Notes: generated by a model from the letters alone, not told the origin. Positions 18,972 through 28,847 are shown, numbered from the stretch's first letter. The stretch is DNA of 41,297 nt from an uncultured Clostridia bacterium (GCA_947626865.1 CANQTZ010000004.1:1-41297); one strand, 5' to 3'. A program made the numbers and translations.

Positions 18972-20108
18972 ATGAAAAATATCTTAATTTTTTATGCTTC
19001 TTATGGAGGCGGACACCTTAATGCTGCAAAATCCATTTATGAATATATTTCTACACAGTATCCTGAATACTGTATTAGTTTAATAGATTGTATGAAATAC
19101 GTAAACAAAACCATTGAAAAAGTAACAACTACTGCGTACAAAGAGGCTGCAAAAAAAGCCCCTTGGGTTTGGGGAAGAATTTACAATGATGCTCAAAAAG
19201 GTCCTCTTGCACATCTTTCTACTAGGTCTAATAAAATTTTGGCAATTAAATTGCTAAAATTATTACGTGAAAAGCAACCAGATTTAATAATTTCTACTCA
19301 TCCATTTAGTAGCCAAATGTGTAGCTATTTAAAAAGGAAAAGAAAAATTACAGCTAAAATTGCTACTATTTTAACAGATTTCGCTCCACATGACCAATGG
19401 CTAGTTGGAAGTAGTAGCACAGATTATTATTTTGTTGCAAATAGTAAGATGAAAGATTATTTAAAAAATACTGGTATTGAAGAAAATAAAATTTTTGTTA
19501 CTGGGATTCCTTTATCTAATCGTTTTTTACAACATTATAATAAAAAAGAAATTTTTGAAAGTTATGGACTAGATGCTAATAAGAAAACTATTTTATTTTT
19601 TGGCGGTGGTGAGTTTGGTTTGGGAAAAACAAGAACTTTTGAAGTTTTTAATTCTTTAGTTTCTTACCCAGATATTCAAATTATTGCTATTTCTGGTAAA
19701 AATGAAAAAATGAAAATGAAGTTTGATGAATTAGTAGCAGAGCATAATGCTCAAGATTATGTAAAAGTTCTTGAGTTTACAAATCAAGTACCTGAACTTA
19801 TGAGTATTTCTGATTTAATTGTTACTAAACCAGGTGGAATGACTACTACAGAAAGCTTGGCTTCTAATCTTCCTATGATAATTATCAATCCGATTCCTGG
19901 TCAAGAAGAAGAAAATGCTAATTTTTTAGAAGAAAAAGGAGTTGGTATTTGGCTAAAAAAAGAGGATTCTATTATTGATATTTTAGATAAGTTGTTTTCT
20001 TCTCCTTCTACGTTATTAGAAATGAGAGAAAATACTAAACTTCTTGCTCATCCTAATTCTACACAAGAAATATGCTCTATTTTATTGCAAAATAATTTAC
20101 AATGTTAG
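18972..20108 (+). CDS. Diacylglycerol glucosyltransferase / MGDG synthase-family glycosyltransferase (UgtP-like)
   Basis: ILIFYASYGGGHLNAAKSI; TDFAPHDQWLV; KPGGMTTTESLASNLPMIIINPIPGQEEENANFL. Confidence 0.88.
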   Translation: MKNILIFYASYGGGHLNAAKSIYEYISTQYPEYCISLIDCMKYVNKTIEKVTTTAYKEAAKKAPWVWGRIYNDAQKGPLAHLSTRSNKILAIKLLKLLREKQPDLIISTHPFSSQMCSYLKRKRKITAKIATILTDFAPHDQWLVGSSSTDYYFVANSKMKDYLKNTGIEENKIFVTGIPLSNRFLQHYNKKEIFESYGLDANKKTILFFGGGEFGLGKTRTFEVFNSLVSYPDIQIIAISGKNEKMKMKFDELVAEHNAQDYVKVLEFTNQVPELMSISDLIVTKPGGMTTTESLASNLPMIIINPIPGQEEENANFLEEKGVGIWLKKEDSIIDILDKLFSSPSTLLEMRENTKLLAHPNSTQEICSILLQNNLQC

Positions 20109-20139
20109 AAAAAGATGGTAAAATAAATTCGGTGAAATT

Positions 20140-20601
20140 ATGGAAGAAAAATTTATGAAAGAAGCTTTAAAACAAGCCAAAGAAGCATATAAAAAATTGG
20201 AAGTTCCTGTTGGTTGTGTAATTGTAAAAGATGGAAAAATTATTGCAAGGGCTCACAATCAAAAGGAAACTAAAACAGATACAACAAAACATGCAGAAAT
20301 ATTAGCCATCCAAAAAGCTAGTAAAAAATTACAATCTTGGCGTTTACTAGATTGTGAAATGTATGTTACTTTGGAACCATGTGCAATGTGTGCAGGAGCT
20401 ATCATACAGGCTCGAATTAAAAAATTGTATATTGGAACAATGGATGAAAAAACTGGTGCTTGTGGTTCTGTTTTGAATTTACTACAAGATTATCCTTTTA
20501 ATCATGTAGTTGAGGTTGAAACTGGAATTGAGAAAGATTCTTGCGAAACTATTTTAAAAGATTTTTTTAAAGATTTACGAAAATTGAAGGCAAAAAATTA
20601 A
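20140..20601 (+). CDS. tadA: tRNA-specific adenosine deaminase
   Basis: FMKEALKQAKEAYKKLEVPVGCVIVKDGKIIARAHNQKE; HAEILAI; YVTLEPCAMCAGAIIQARI; GACGS. Confidence 0.93.
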   Translation: MEEKFMKEALKQAKEAYKKLEVPVGCVIVKDGKIIARAHNQKETKTDTTKHAEILAIQKASKKLQSWRLLDCEMYVTLEPCAMCAGAIIQARIKKLYIGTMDEKTGACGSVLNLLQDYPFNHVVEVETGIEKDSCETILKDFFKDLRKLKAKN

Positions 20602-20620
20602 TGTATTATTGGGAGGAAAA

Positions 20621-21352
20621 ATGATAAAAAAAATAACCCAAAAAAAGTCATTTCATATTGCTATGCTTATTATCATTATTACTTGTATTTTATTTGCTTT
20701 TGGCTTGATTGTCCTACGATATCAGGTAGAAGGCGAAACTAATATGCCTTTTAATTTGTCTAAGATTATGATTATTAGTACTGCTGATGGTATTGAAAAA
20801 CAACCTTCTGAATTTAAATGGGATTATGATGTTTTTCAAACTAATGATATTTTCTTGTCTATTGATAAGACTAATAATCAGGAAGCTACGATAAGTTCTG
20901 TAACTATTAGCAATGTTCAAGCTGAAAGTAAGAATAAAGAAAAAATTAAGTTTTATCGACCAGATTCTCAAATAGAAACTGCTATTTTTAAAAATAGTGA
21001 TGAAAATGTTTTCGACACTCTTGAATATCAAGGAGATTTGGAATCGAATTTGAAACAGTTAAAGATTTCTAACCAAGGTGGTTTGGTTGCTTTTAGATGT
21101 TCTTTTAATGATTTGGCTCACTATACTTCAAATGATGATACTGAAGTAAAAAATACAGATTTATTGAAAAAAAGTGGTGTTTCTCCAGAGGATTTGCAAT
21201 TAAAACTTACTTTTGATTTGTCTATTAGAGTTGAAAATAATGATTATACAACAACTATTTGCTTAAATCTTCCTTCTGGAAATGTGGTTGAAGATGGGAC
21301 TACTTCAAGTGAAATAACGGATTTGAAGGATTTTATTTTTAAGAGGAATTGA
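20621..21352 (+). CDS. Hypothetical membrane-anchored protein
   Basis: N-terminal TM then extracytoplasmic domain; ATG at 20621 after gggagg. Confidence 0.55.
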   Translation: MIKKITQKKSFHIAMLIIIITCILFAFGLIVLRYQVEGETNMPFNLSKIMIISTADGIEKQPSEFKWDYDVFQTNDIFLSIDKTNNQEATISSVTISNVQAESKNKEKIKFYRPDSQIETAIFKNSDENVFDTLEYQGDLESNLKQLKISNQGGLVAFRCSFNDLAHYTSNDDTEVKNTDLLKKSGVSPEDLQLKLTFDLSIRVENNDYTTTICLNLPSGNVVEDGTTSSEITDLKDFIFKRN

Positions 21353-21368
21353 GGAAAATATATATTAT

Positions 21369-21470
21369 CGTCAAACCGAGAACTTCTTACGAAGTTTTTC
21401 TCGGTTTGACGTTTAAGCGTTATTTACATAACGCTTAGTATTCTTTCTAATTTTTTACAAAATTAGAAAG
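21369..21470. other. Three tandem hairpins with identical 4-nt loop (TTAC on +, GTAA on -)
   Basis: CGTCAAACCGAGAACTTC-TTAC-GAAGTTTTTCTCGGTTTGACG; TAAGCGTTAT-TTAC-ATAACGCTTA; CTTTCTAATTTT-TTAC-AAAATTAGAAAG. Confidence 0.85.
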
Positions 21471-22673
21471 TCGCACTCAAGCGCACACCGAACTTGCTAG
21501 ATACGTCGTAGTTGAAAATTCCACCATCGTAAAAACTAGTGCGATATGCGCAGTACGCAGTGGTCAGTGAAGACGACCAGTAGAAGTGACCAAGTCCGAA
21601 AATCACCATAATCAGTAGACGTTATTTCTACTTTCGTGTAACACATATCACCAAATGCTGACCATTCTGATTTTGATGGTACAAACCATTTGTTATCTGG
21701 GGTCGTTTTACTATAAACTGGATACTCTGTCTGTTCTTGTATTATTCCCCATATGTCATTTTCATCTTTGTTTTCGTCATCATCTTGATTCCACTTACTT
21801 ATCCAATATTCTGTATTTATTTTTCCTTGTCCAAAATCATTTTCTGAAATGTCTACTTTTTTATCTTGTGGTAATGAACCAGACTTGCTTTTATACCATG
21901 TATGAGTCGTCGATGTATCTTCATCTACATTTTTCAATGCCATCACATAAAATCTATCTGTCGTTCCTCCACCTGTCGTTGCCTTTATCATTGGCTTTGT
22001 CCATGTTCCAAGTCCACTTCCTTGTTGTTCTTCTAATACATATTTTTTATATGTTACATTACCATTTTCTTCGTCTGGTGGATACTTAAAAACAGCCCAA
22101 CTATCACTGTTCCATTTTTTTTCTTCAATATTACCACTTTCGCCGTATACTTCCTACTGCTAAATCTGCATAGATTATTCCATCTGGTTCTTTATCTCCA
22201 TCTAAATCAGCATAATATCCTTCATAAGATGTAGTTTCATCTACTTCTTGTCCATCTTCTGAACTTGAACCTCCTGTTGTTATTTTTCCTGTTTTTTCTA
22301 TTGTATAAGTATCTCTTTCTCCTTTAAATGTCCATGGTCCTTCTCCTATAAATGTAGCGTTTTCATCTGCATCTGTACCTGTTACTACTTTTTCTGTCCC
22401 AAATTCATTTTCTAATGCATCTTTTAAAGTATCTGTTGTTAGTCCTTCTCCTAAATTGTCTGACAATGCTGTTGCTACTGCTAATTTTACTCTTTCATCT
22501 TCTTCGGCATCTTTTGTTTGTTCTCCTGCTGTATTTGCCTTACTTAATATTCCATTTTCTCCTGTTAATGTCGCAATACTTACTGCTGCTAGTATCAATA
22601 AAACAATGATAGTAATAACTAATGCAATTAATGTTATACCTTTTTGTCTTTTACTTTTAATGTTATTTTTCAT
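21463..22673 (-). CDS. Pilin-like (prepilin N-terminus) surface protein with C-terminal DGR-type variable lectin-fold tail; two apparent +1 frameshifts, both at CGG
   Basis: RQKGITLIALVITIIVLLILAAVSIATLTGENGIL; frame changes at 22145-22143 and 21598-21596; conceptual C-terminus GLGHFYWSSSLTTAYCAYRTSFYDGGIFNYDVSSKFGVRLSATF. Conceptual full length 402 aa. Confidence 0.75.
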
Positions 22674-23118
22674 TTTCTCACCTCCTCTTTCGTTTCTTTC
22701 TTTTTGTTTTTCTTTTGCCTTTTCCATTCAGTTCTACCTCCCTTTCCTTTTTTCTTTTGGTTTTTTTCCATAGCTTTAAAGTGATATTATGTTGTGTTCT
22801 GATTATACAAGCCTTACCCAATTATATATCACATCTTACACTTATTTTGCAATACTTTTTTCGACTTTTTTAATATTTTTCGCTCTTGTACATAACTTAT
22901 TATGTATTCATCTTTAGTATATCCTATTTTTTTACTTTTAGCAATACTTTTTTTGCTTTTAATATAATTGTAATATTCCTGTAACTTTCTTGTAATATAC
23001 TGTAACCTTTTAAATTGGTAATTTTTGTAAAGCAGTCATTTTAACACAATTTAAATAAAATTATCAAAAATCACTTGCTAAAATTCAAAATTCATTATAT
23101 AATACAAATGGTTGTAAA

Positions 23119-23231
23119 CTTAATCTTTGTATGGAGAGAATCCAATAAAGACCTATGAACCTTGTCAGGTCCGGAAGGAAGCAGCAATAAGTAGTCATCT
23201 TTATGTGGAATCTTTCCATAGAGAGATTAAG
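23119..23231 (+). ncRNA. ffs: Bacterial small SRP RNA (4.5S-type)
   Basis: GACCTATGAACCTTGTCAGGTCCGGAAGGAAGCAGCAATAAG apical domain; ends pair CTTAATCT...AGATTAAG; directly upstream of dnaX. Confidence 0.9.
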
Positions 23232-23263
23232 TATCAGCCATTTTTTGAATTGAGGTGAATAAA

Positions 23264-24943
23264 ATGGGGTATACCGCTCTTTATCGAAAATTTAGGCCAT
23301 TAACATTTTCAGAAATGGTTGGTCAAGAACACATAAAAAAAACATTAAAAAATCAAATTATTTCAGATAGAGTTGGGCACGCCTATTTATTTAATGGTGG
23401 TAGAGGAACAGGAAAAACATCAGCAGCAAAAATACTAGCAAGAGCAATAAATTGCCTAAATCCAATAGATGGAGAACCTTGCAATGAATGTGAAATTTGC
23501 AAAGGTGCTTTAAACGGTTCTTTAACTGACATTGTAGAAATGGATGCCGCTTCTAATAATAGTGTAGAAGACATCCGAAGCATACGTGAAGAAGTAAATT
23601 TTTTACCAACAAAAGCAAAATACAGAGTATATATAATCGACGAAGTTCACATGCTTTCAACAGGAGCATTCAATGCTTTACTAAAAACATTGGAGGAACC
23701 TCCTGCACATGTAAAATTTATTTTGGCTACTACTGAACCTCAAAAAATACCAGCTACAATTTTATCTAGATGTCAACGTTTTGATTTTAAAAGAATTTCA
23801 AATGAAGATATCATAAAAAGATTAGAAATAGTATGTAAGGAAAGTAATCTAGAAACCACAAAAGAAGCTCTTTCTGTTATTGCTATCCTTTCCGAAGGTG
23901 CAATGAGAGATGCTCTATCTATTTTAGAAAGATGCTTACAAGATGGTGAAAGTAAAATTGATGAAGATAAAATCAAAGATTTAGTTGGTATACCAAAAGT
24001 AACATTAGTAAATAGTATGATTGAGTCTATCCTTACATATAATGTAGATAAAGCATTAGAAAATACAGAAACCATTTTAAAAGAAGGAAAAGATATTAAT
24101 TATCTAATTTGGGAATTAATTAGATACTGCAAAGATCTTTTAGTTTATCAGGCTACTGGCAAATTAGATTTATATAATCAAGAAGAATTAGATAATATGA
24201 AAAATCTTTGCAAAAATGCTTCAAAAGAAAGATTGATGAATTTAATCTATCAATTATCTGAATTAGAAAATGAAATAAAATGGTCAACTCAAAAGACTAT
24301 TATGTTTCAGGCAGGAATAATTAAATTGTGCAATGAGCAAAGTTACAATCAATTAAATAGCAATCAGGAAAATAGTAATACAACCAATAACAATCAAGCA
24401 CTTGAAACAAGAATTGAAAAAATTGAAAATTACTTAAGATCTGGAAAAGTTATGGCTCCTCAGAATATTACAAATAATATGCAACCAAACACTAACTTGC
24501 AAAATTCTGCAATTTCAAAAAGCCAAAGTGTTGTTGCCCCTAAAAACACAAACACTAACAATACAAATAAAAATACAACAACTAAAAAACCAAAAGCACA
24601 ATTTTCAAATCGCCCTGAAGAGTATTGGCCACAAATTGTGAACCATTTAAAGCAAAATGGTAAAATTGTTTTATATACAAATTTAATGGGAACTAAAGCT
24701 GTTCCATTAAATGATATGATAATTGGAATTGAATTTCCAAATGGTATGACGCCTTTTGGAAAAACTGTTCTTGAAAAACAAGAAAATATTAGGGAAATAT
24801 CCAATTTAGTTTCCTTAGCTTGTGGAAAAGAAATGCAAATAAAATATTTAGCACAACCTAATCAAGCACATGTACCTACTAACGAAGAAAATTTGCAAAA
24901 TCTTGCAAATGAAGCTGATATACCATTTAATATTATTGAATAA
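23264..24943 (+). CDS. dnaX: DNA polymerase III subunit gamma/tau
   Basis: YTALYRKFRPLTFSEMVGQEHIKKTLKNQI; NGGRGTGKTSAAKILARAINC; zinc CNECEIC; VYIIDEVHMLS. Confidence 0.95.
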   Translation: MGYTALYRKFRPLTFSEMVGQEHIKKTLKNQIISDRVGHAYLFNGGRGTGKTSAAKILARAINCLNPIDGEPCNECEICKGALNGSLTDIVEMDAASNNSVEDIRSIREEVNFLPTKAKYRVYIIDEVHMLSTGAFNALLKTLEEPPAHVKFILATTEPQKIPATILSRCQRFDFKRISNEDIIKRLEIVCKESNLETTKEALSVIAILSEGAMRDALSILERCLQDGESKIDEDKIKDLVGIPKVTLVNSMIESILTYNVDKALENTETILKEGKDINYLIWELIRYCKDLLVYQATGKLDLYNQEELDNMKNLCKNASKERLMNLIYQLSELENEIKWSTQKTIMFQAGIIKLCNEQSYNQLNSNQENSNTTNNNQALETRIEKIENYLRSGKVMAPQNITNNMQPNTNLQNSAISKSQSVVAPKNTNTNNTNKNTTTKKPKAQFSNRPEEYWPQIVNHLKQNGKIVLYTNLMGTKAVPLNDMIIGIEFPNGMTPFGKTVLEKQENIREISNLVSLACGKEMQIKYLAQPNQAHVPTNEENLQNLANEADIPFNIIE

Positions 24944-24963
24944 TACGAAAGGAGTTTTTTATA

Positions 24964-25307
24964 ATGAGTAAAAAAGGTGGATTCCCTGGAGGCATGGGAG
25001 GATTTGGCGGAATGAATTTAAATAACCTTATGAAAGAGGCAAAAAAAATGCAAGCAGATATGGAGAAATCACAGGCAGAACTTGCTGGTAAGAGTTTGAT
25101 GCTTCTGCTGGTGGAGGTGCTGTAACAGTAAAAGTTTCTGGAGAAAAAGTCATTAAAGAAATCAAAATTAAACCAGAAGTTGTTGACCCAGATGATGTTG
25201 AAATGCTAGAAGATTTAATTCTTACCTGCTTAAACGAAGCCTTTAGAAAAGTAGATAGTGAACAAGCAAATCAATTTGGTAAATACAATATACCTGGTCT
25301 TATGTAG
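24964..25307 (+). pseudogene. YbaB/EbfC nucleoid-associated protein with an apparent 1-nt deletion/-1 frameshift near 25090
   Basis: Frame 0 [43 protein letters not shown], then another frame [71 protein letters not shown]. Confidence 0.8.
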
Positions 25308-25323
25308 GAAGGAAACTTAGAAA

Positions 25324-25929
25324 ATGTCACTATATTCACCATCTATTGAAAAATTAATTGAAAGTTTTGAAAGGCTTCCAAGTATTGGGCATAAGACTGC
25401 TGCAAGGCTAGCTTTCCATATTTTAAATAGTTCAGAAGAAGAAACAAATGAATTTATTTCTTCTATTGTTAATGCTAAAAAAAATCTAAAGTATTGCAGT
25501 AAATGTTTCAATATTTCTGATACTGACCCTTGCATTATTTGTTCTAATCCTAAACGTGACCAATCTATTATTTGTGTGGTAGAAGATGTAAGAGATATTA
25601 TTGCTATGGAAAAAACTCATGAATTCAAAGGAGTTTACCATGTTTTACATGGCTCTATCTCTCCAATGAATGGCATTGGTCCTGATGATATAAAAATTAA
25701 AGAATTACTAAAAAGATTGATGGAAGATTCGCCTGTAAAAGAGGTAATTTTAGCTACTAACCCTAGGGTTGAAGGTGAAGCTACTGCTATGTATTTATCT
25801 AAATTGATTAAGCCTTTAGGCATTTTGGTAACTAGAATTGCTCATGGTATTCCAGTTGGCGGTGATTTGGAATATACTGATGAAATTACTTTAACAAAGG
25901 CTTTAGAAGGTAGAAGGGAATTAAAATAA
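25324..25929 (+). CDS. recR: Recombination protein RecR
   Basis: [46 protein letters not shown]; Toprim [27 protein letters not shown]. Confidence 0.95.
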   Translation: MSLYSPSIEKLIESFERLPSIGHKTAARLAFHILNSSEEETNEFISSIVNAKKNLKYCSKCFNISDTDPCIICSNPKRDQSIICVVEDVRDIIAMEKTHEFKGVYHVLHGSISPMNGIGPDDIKIKELLKRLMEDSPVKEVILATNPRVEGEATAMYLSKLIKPLGILVTRIAHGIPVGGDLEYTDEITLTKALEGRRELK

Positions 25930-25973
25930 AAGACAAAGATTTATAAATAAAATCCTTGCCTTTTTTTATTTTA

Positions 25974-26402
25974 TTATAGCAAAATGTCTTCTACATTCTC
26001 ATCAATTTGTGTATCTTCTAAATTTTCTATTACATCATCTTCGCTAGGTACTTGCTGTTCTTCTACATTTTCTGTAACTTGTGCTACATTTGCTACTTCT
26101 TCTACTTCCCCTACATCTGATGCTTCTTCTACATCTGATACATTTGATGAAAATACAAATGTTTTTTTCTCTGCTTTTGCTTTTTCATCAAATTTTTTAT
26201 AAAATTCTTCTTTCGCATTATTTAATGTTTCCTGCATTGCATTGAACATATCTTCTACATCTTGCTTTGTAAAATCATAACTATTGCTTCTTGCCATTGG
26301 CTCTAAAATTTGAATATCATGTAATACGTTGTTAACTCTTTTCCCCGCATATCCAATAAATTTTTTTCTTTTTTCTTCATTTAATCCTTTTTCCATTTTC
26401 AT
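25974..26402 (-). CDS. Hypothetical acidic protein
   Basis: 142 aa; basic N-terminus, Glu/Val/Asp-rich C-terminus. Confidence 0.5.
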   Translation of the reverse strand: MKMEKGLNEEKRKKFIGYAGKRVNNVLHDIQILEPMARSNSYDFTKQDVEDMFNAMQETLNNAKEEFYKKFDEKAKAEKKTFVFSSNVSDVEEASDVGEVEEVANVAQVTENVEEQQVPSEDDVIENLEDTQIDENVEDILL

Positions 26403-26664
26403 TTTCCTTTCTTTTAAATTGTTTACTTATAAAATATCACATTTTTTTATAAATTTCAACATTTTTTTGTCTTGTCAAAAAAATTTCTGTTACTAGATAA
26501 TGGTTTCAAGGATTCATATATGATATGAAAAATGGAATAATGAAAGAATTATTTAAATAAAATAAACTAAAAAGTCTAAAACAAATTTTATTAAATAATA
26601 ATAAATGAATATTTTAACCTAATTCCTGAAACAATATTTATACTTCTCAAATTGAAAAAAAATT

Positions 26665-26738
26665 AATTTTTGCGAAATGAAACAAAAATTTTTTATATTT
26701 TATTTCGCAAAAATATAAAAAATTGATTTTTGCGAAAT
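26665..26738. promoter_or_regulatory. Three copies of TTTTTGCGAAAT (two direct, one inverted) overlapping the promoter of the ATPase gene
   Basis: 26667-26678, 26702-26713 (inverted), 26727-26738; TATAAT-like -10 just downstream. Confidence 0.6.
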
Positions 26739-26771
26739 AGTATGATATAATATTATTGAGGTGAAAAGAAT

Positions 26772-27959
26772 ATGAAATTAATAAAAAGAAGTTACTTACA
26801 AGAACTCATAGATGTAATAGGTACTCCAGATATAAAAATTATAACTGGAGTTAGACGTAGTGGAAAATCAAAATTATTAGAAATGTTTAAACAATATGTA
26901 GAAGAAAATATAAAAAATTCAAATATTATAAGTATTAATTTTAATTTAATAAAATTTGACAAACTTAGAAAATATCACGCTCTTAATGATTACATTGAAG
27001 AAAGATATATAAATGGAAAAAAGAATTTTGTTTTAATAGACGAGGTACAAATGTGCACTGAATTTGAAAGAACAATAAATAGTCTTCATGCAGAAGAAAA
27101 ATACGATATTTATATTACAGGCTCTAATGCTTTTTTGTTAAGCAGTGACTTAGCAACACTATTTACAGGTAGAACATATGAAATTGAAATATTTCCATTT
27201 TCTTTCAAAGAATATATAGAATATTTTAATTATAAAGATATAGATGAAACATTTCCTAAATACGTTATGGAAGGTGGAATGTCTGGCTCTTATGTCTACA
27301 ATGAAAATAAGAAAAAATATAATTATATAAATGATGTATATAGTGCACTAATAGTTAGAGATATAGAACAAAAATATAATATTCAAAATATCGGCTTAAT
27401 GGATAATTTAACAGAATTTTTAATGGATAATATTTCAAATTTAACATCATATAGAAATATTGCTAATAAATTAAATGAAAACAATACAAATACAAATGAT
27501 AAAACTATAGCTAGCTATATAAAATATTTATGTGATGCTTTTGCATTTTATAAAATAAGAAGATATGATATTAAAGGAAAAAAGTATTTATCAACAATTG
27601 ACAAATATTATTTAGTTGATCATACTTTTAAATATGCACGTTTAGGAACTAAAAATATAGATTATGGTAGAACGTATGAAAATATAGTGGCTATAGAATT
27701 GTTAAGGAGAGGATATGAAGTTTACGTTGGTACTTTATATAATAAAGAAATAGATTTTGTGGCAATGAAAAGAAATGAAAAAGTATACATTCAAGTAGCA
27801 GATAATATAGATAATGATAAAACTTTAAAAAGAGAAGTAGCTCCTTTATTACAAATAAAGGATGCATATCCAAAAGTAATAATAGCAAGAACGAGGCATG
27901 ATAATTATCAATATGAAGGAATACAAATATATGATATTGCAAATTGGTTAAATAGTTAA
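26772..27959 (+). CDS. AAA_14/DUF4143-type ATP-binding protein
   Basis: IITGVRRSGKSKLLEMF; VLIDEVQMCTEFERTINSLHAEEKYDIYITGSNAFLLSSDLATLFTGRTYEIEIFPFSFKEY; C-terminal nuclease-like DUF4143. Confidence 0.88.
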   Translation: MKLIKRSYLQELIDVIGTPDIKIITGVRRSGKSKLLEMFKQYVEENIKNSNIISINFNLIKFDKLRKYHALNDYIEERYINGKKNFVLIDEVQMCTEFERTINSLHAEEKYDIYITGSNAFLLSSDLATLFTGRTYEIEIFPFSFKEYIEYFNYKDIDETFPKYVMEGGMSGSYVYNENKKKYNYINDVYSALIVRDIEQKYNIQNIGLMDNLTEFLMDNISNLTSYRNIANKLNENNTNTNDKTIASYIKYLCDAFAFYKIRRYDIKGKKYLSTIDKYYLVDHTFKYARLGTKNIDYGRTYENIVAIELLRRGYEVYVGTLYNKEIDFVAMKRNEKVYIQVADNIDNDKTLKREVAPLLQIKDAYPKVIIARTRHDNYQYEGIQIYDIANWLNS

Positions 27960-27967
27960 GAAAAAAA

Positions 27968-28015
27968 TCAAAATAAAAAGCCAAACTTAGAAATAGGTTT
28001 GCTTTTTATTTTAAT
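27968..28015 (+). terminator. Terminator hairpin
   Basis: AAAATAAAAAGCCAAAC...GGTTTGCTTTTTATTTT. Confidence 0.6.
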
Positions 28016-28244
28016 TATTTTTAACTTTCGTCACTTTTTCGTCGCCTTTTTTTACATAATATATGTAGTTATTAAAATAAAACTTTATAAAAAAGAATTG
28101 AACTTTACCCCAGAAGAAGAAGCAGAAATGAAATTAGAAATGGAGTTAATGGGCTATACACTAAAGGTTGTTCCTTTAAAAGAAAAAAAGAAAGCGGATT
28201 AAAATATACTTTACCGCTTCTTTTTATTGCATTAATATTTACGC

Positions 28245-28847
28245 TTAATGTTTTAACACTTTTACAATTTGTTCTATTGTAATTGGTCCTTGCCTTAAAA
28301 TTTCTATAGGCTCTGAAGTACAATCTACTATTGTACTTCCTTTTCCAAATGATACATTCCCCTCTAACATTCCATCTAAAGTAGGACATGTTTTTTCTAT
28401 TTCATCTAAACTTGCACATACCTCTTCCCCACTTTGATTAGCACTTGTCATAAATATTGGGCTTTCTGTTTCTCGTATTAATTCCTCAAGTGTTTTTGAT
28501 GATGCCATTCTTACTGCAATTGTTTTACCACCATTATTTACGTATTCAGGTAATTCTGGTTTTTTTAGTAAAATTAGAGTTATTGGACCCGGCATAAATG
28601 TATGAATTATTTTTTCTATTTTTTTATCTACTATTGCAATACTTTTTATTTGCTCTTCATCTGCACACATTATTGGAAATGGCTTGTTTAAAGGACGATG
28701 TTTAGCACTAATTAAGTTATTATATGCTTTTATAGAATTTATACGCGCACATATCCCATATACTGTGTCTGTTGGAACACTTATTACTCCATCTTTTTTT
28801 AGTATATCTGCTAGTTTTTTTATTTCATTTTCTGTGTATCGCTTCAT
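28245..28847 (-). CDS. L-threonylcarbamoyladenylate synthase (Sua5/YciO/YrdC)
   Basis: GVISVPTDTVYGICARINS; KHRPLNKPFPIMCAD; PGPITLILLKK; TVAVRM-like; GKGSTIVDCTSEPIEILRQGPI. Confidence 0.93.
   Translation of the reverse strand: MKRYTENEIKKLADILKKDGVISVPTDTVYGICARINSIKAYNNLISAKHRPLNKPFPIMCADEEQIKSIAIVDKKIEKIIHTFMPGPITLILLKKPELPEYVNNGGKTIAVRMASSKTLEELIRETESPIFMTSANQSGEEVCASLDEIEKTCPTLDGMLEGNVSFGKGSTIVDCTSEPIEILRQGPITIEQIVKVLKH

Noticed and set aside
21655-22773. Plus-strand hydrophobic ORFs (144, 64 and 105 aa)
   Set aside because: Antisense to the pilin-like gene, Leu/Phe/Tyr-rich shadow frames without RBS.
21350-23118. DGR reverse transcriptase or template repeat near the variable region
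   Set aside because: Searched by eye; no RT-like ORF and no second copy of the GC-rich tail in the window.
27999-28202. 67-aa plus-strand ORF
   Set aside because: Starts inside the preceding terminator; only the last ~25 aa look protein-like; insufficient support for a call.
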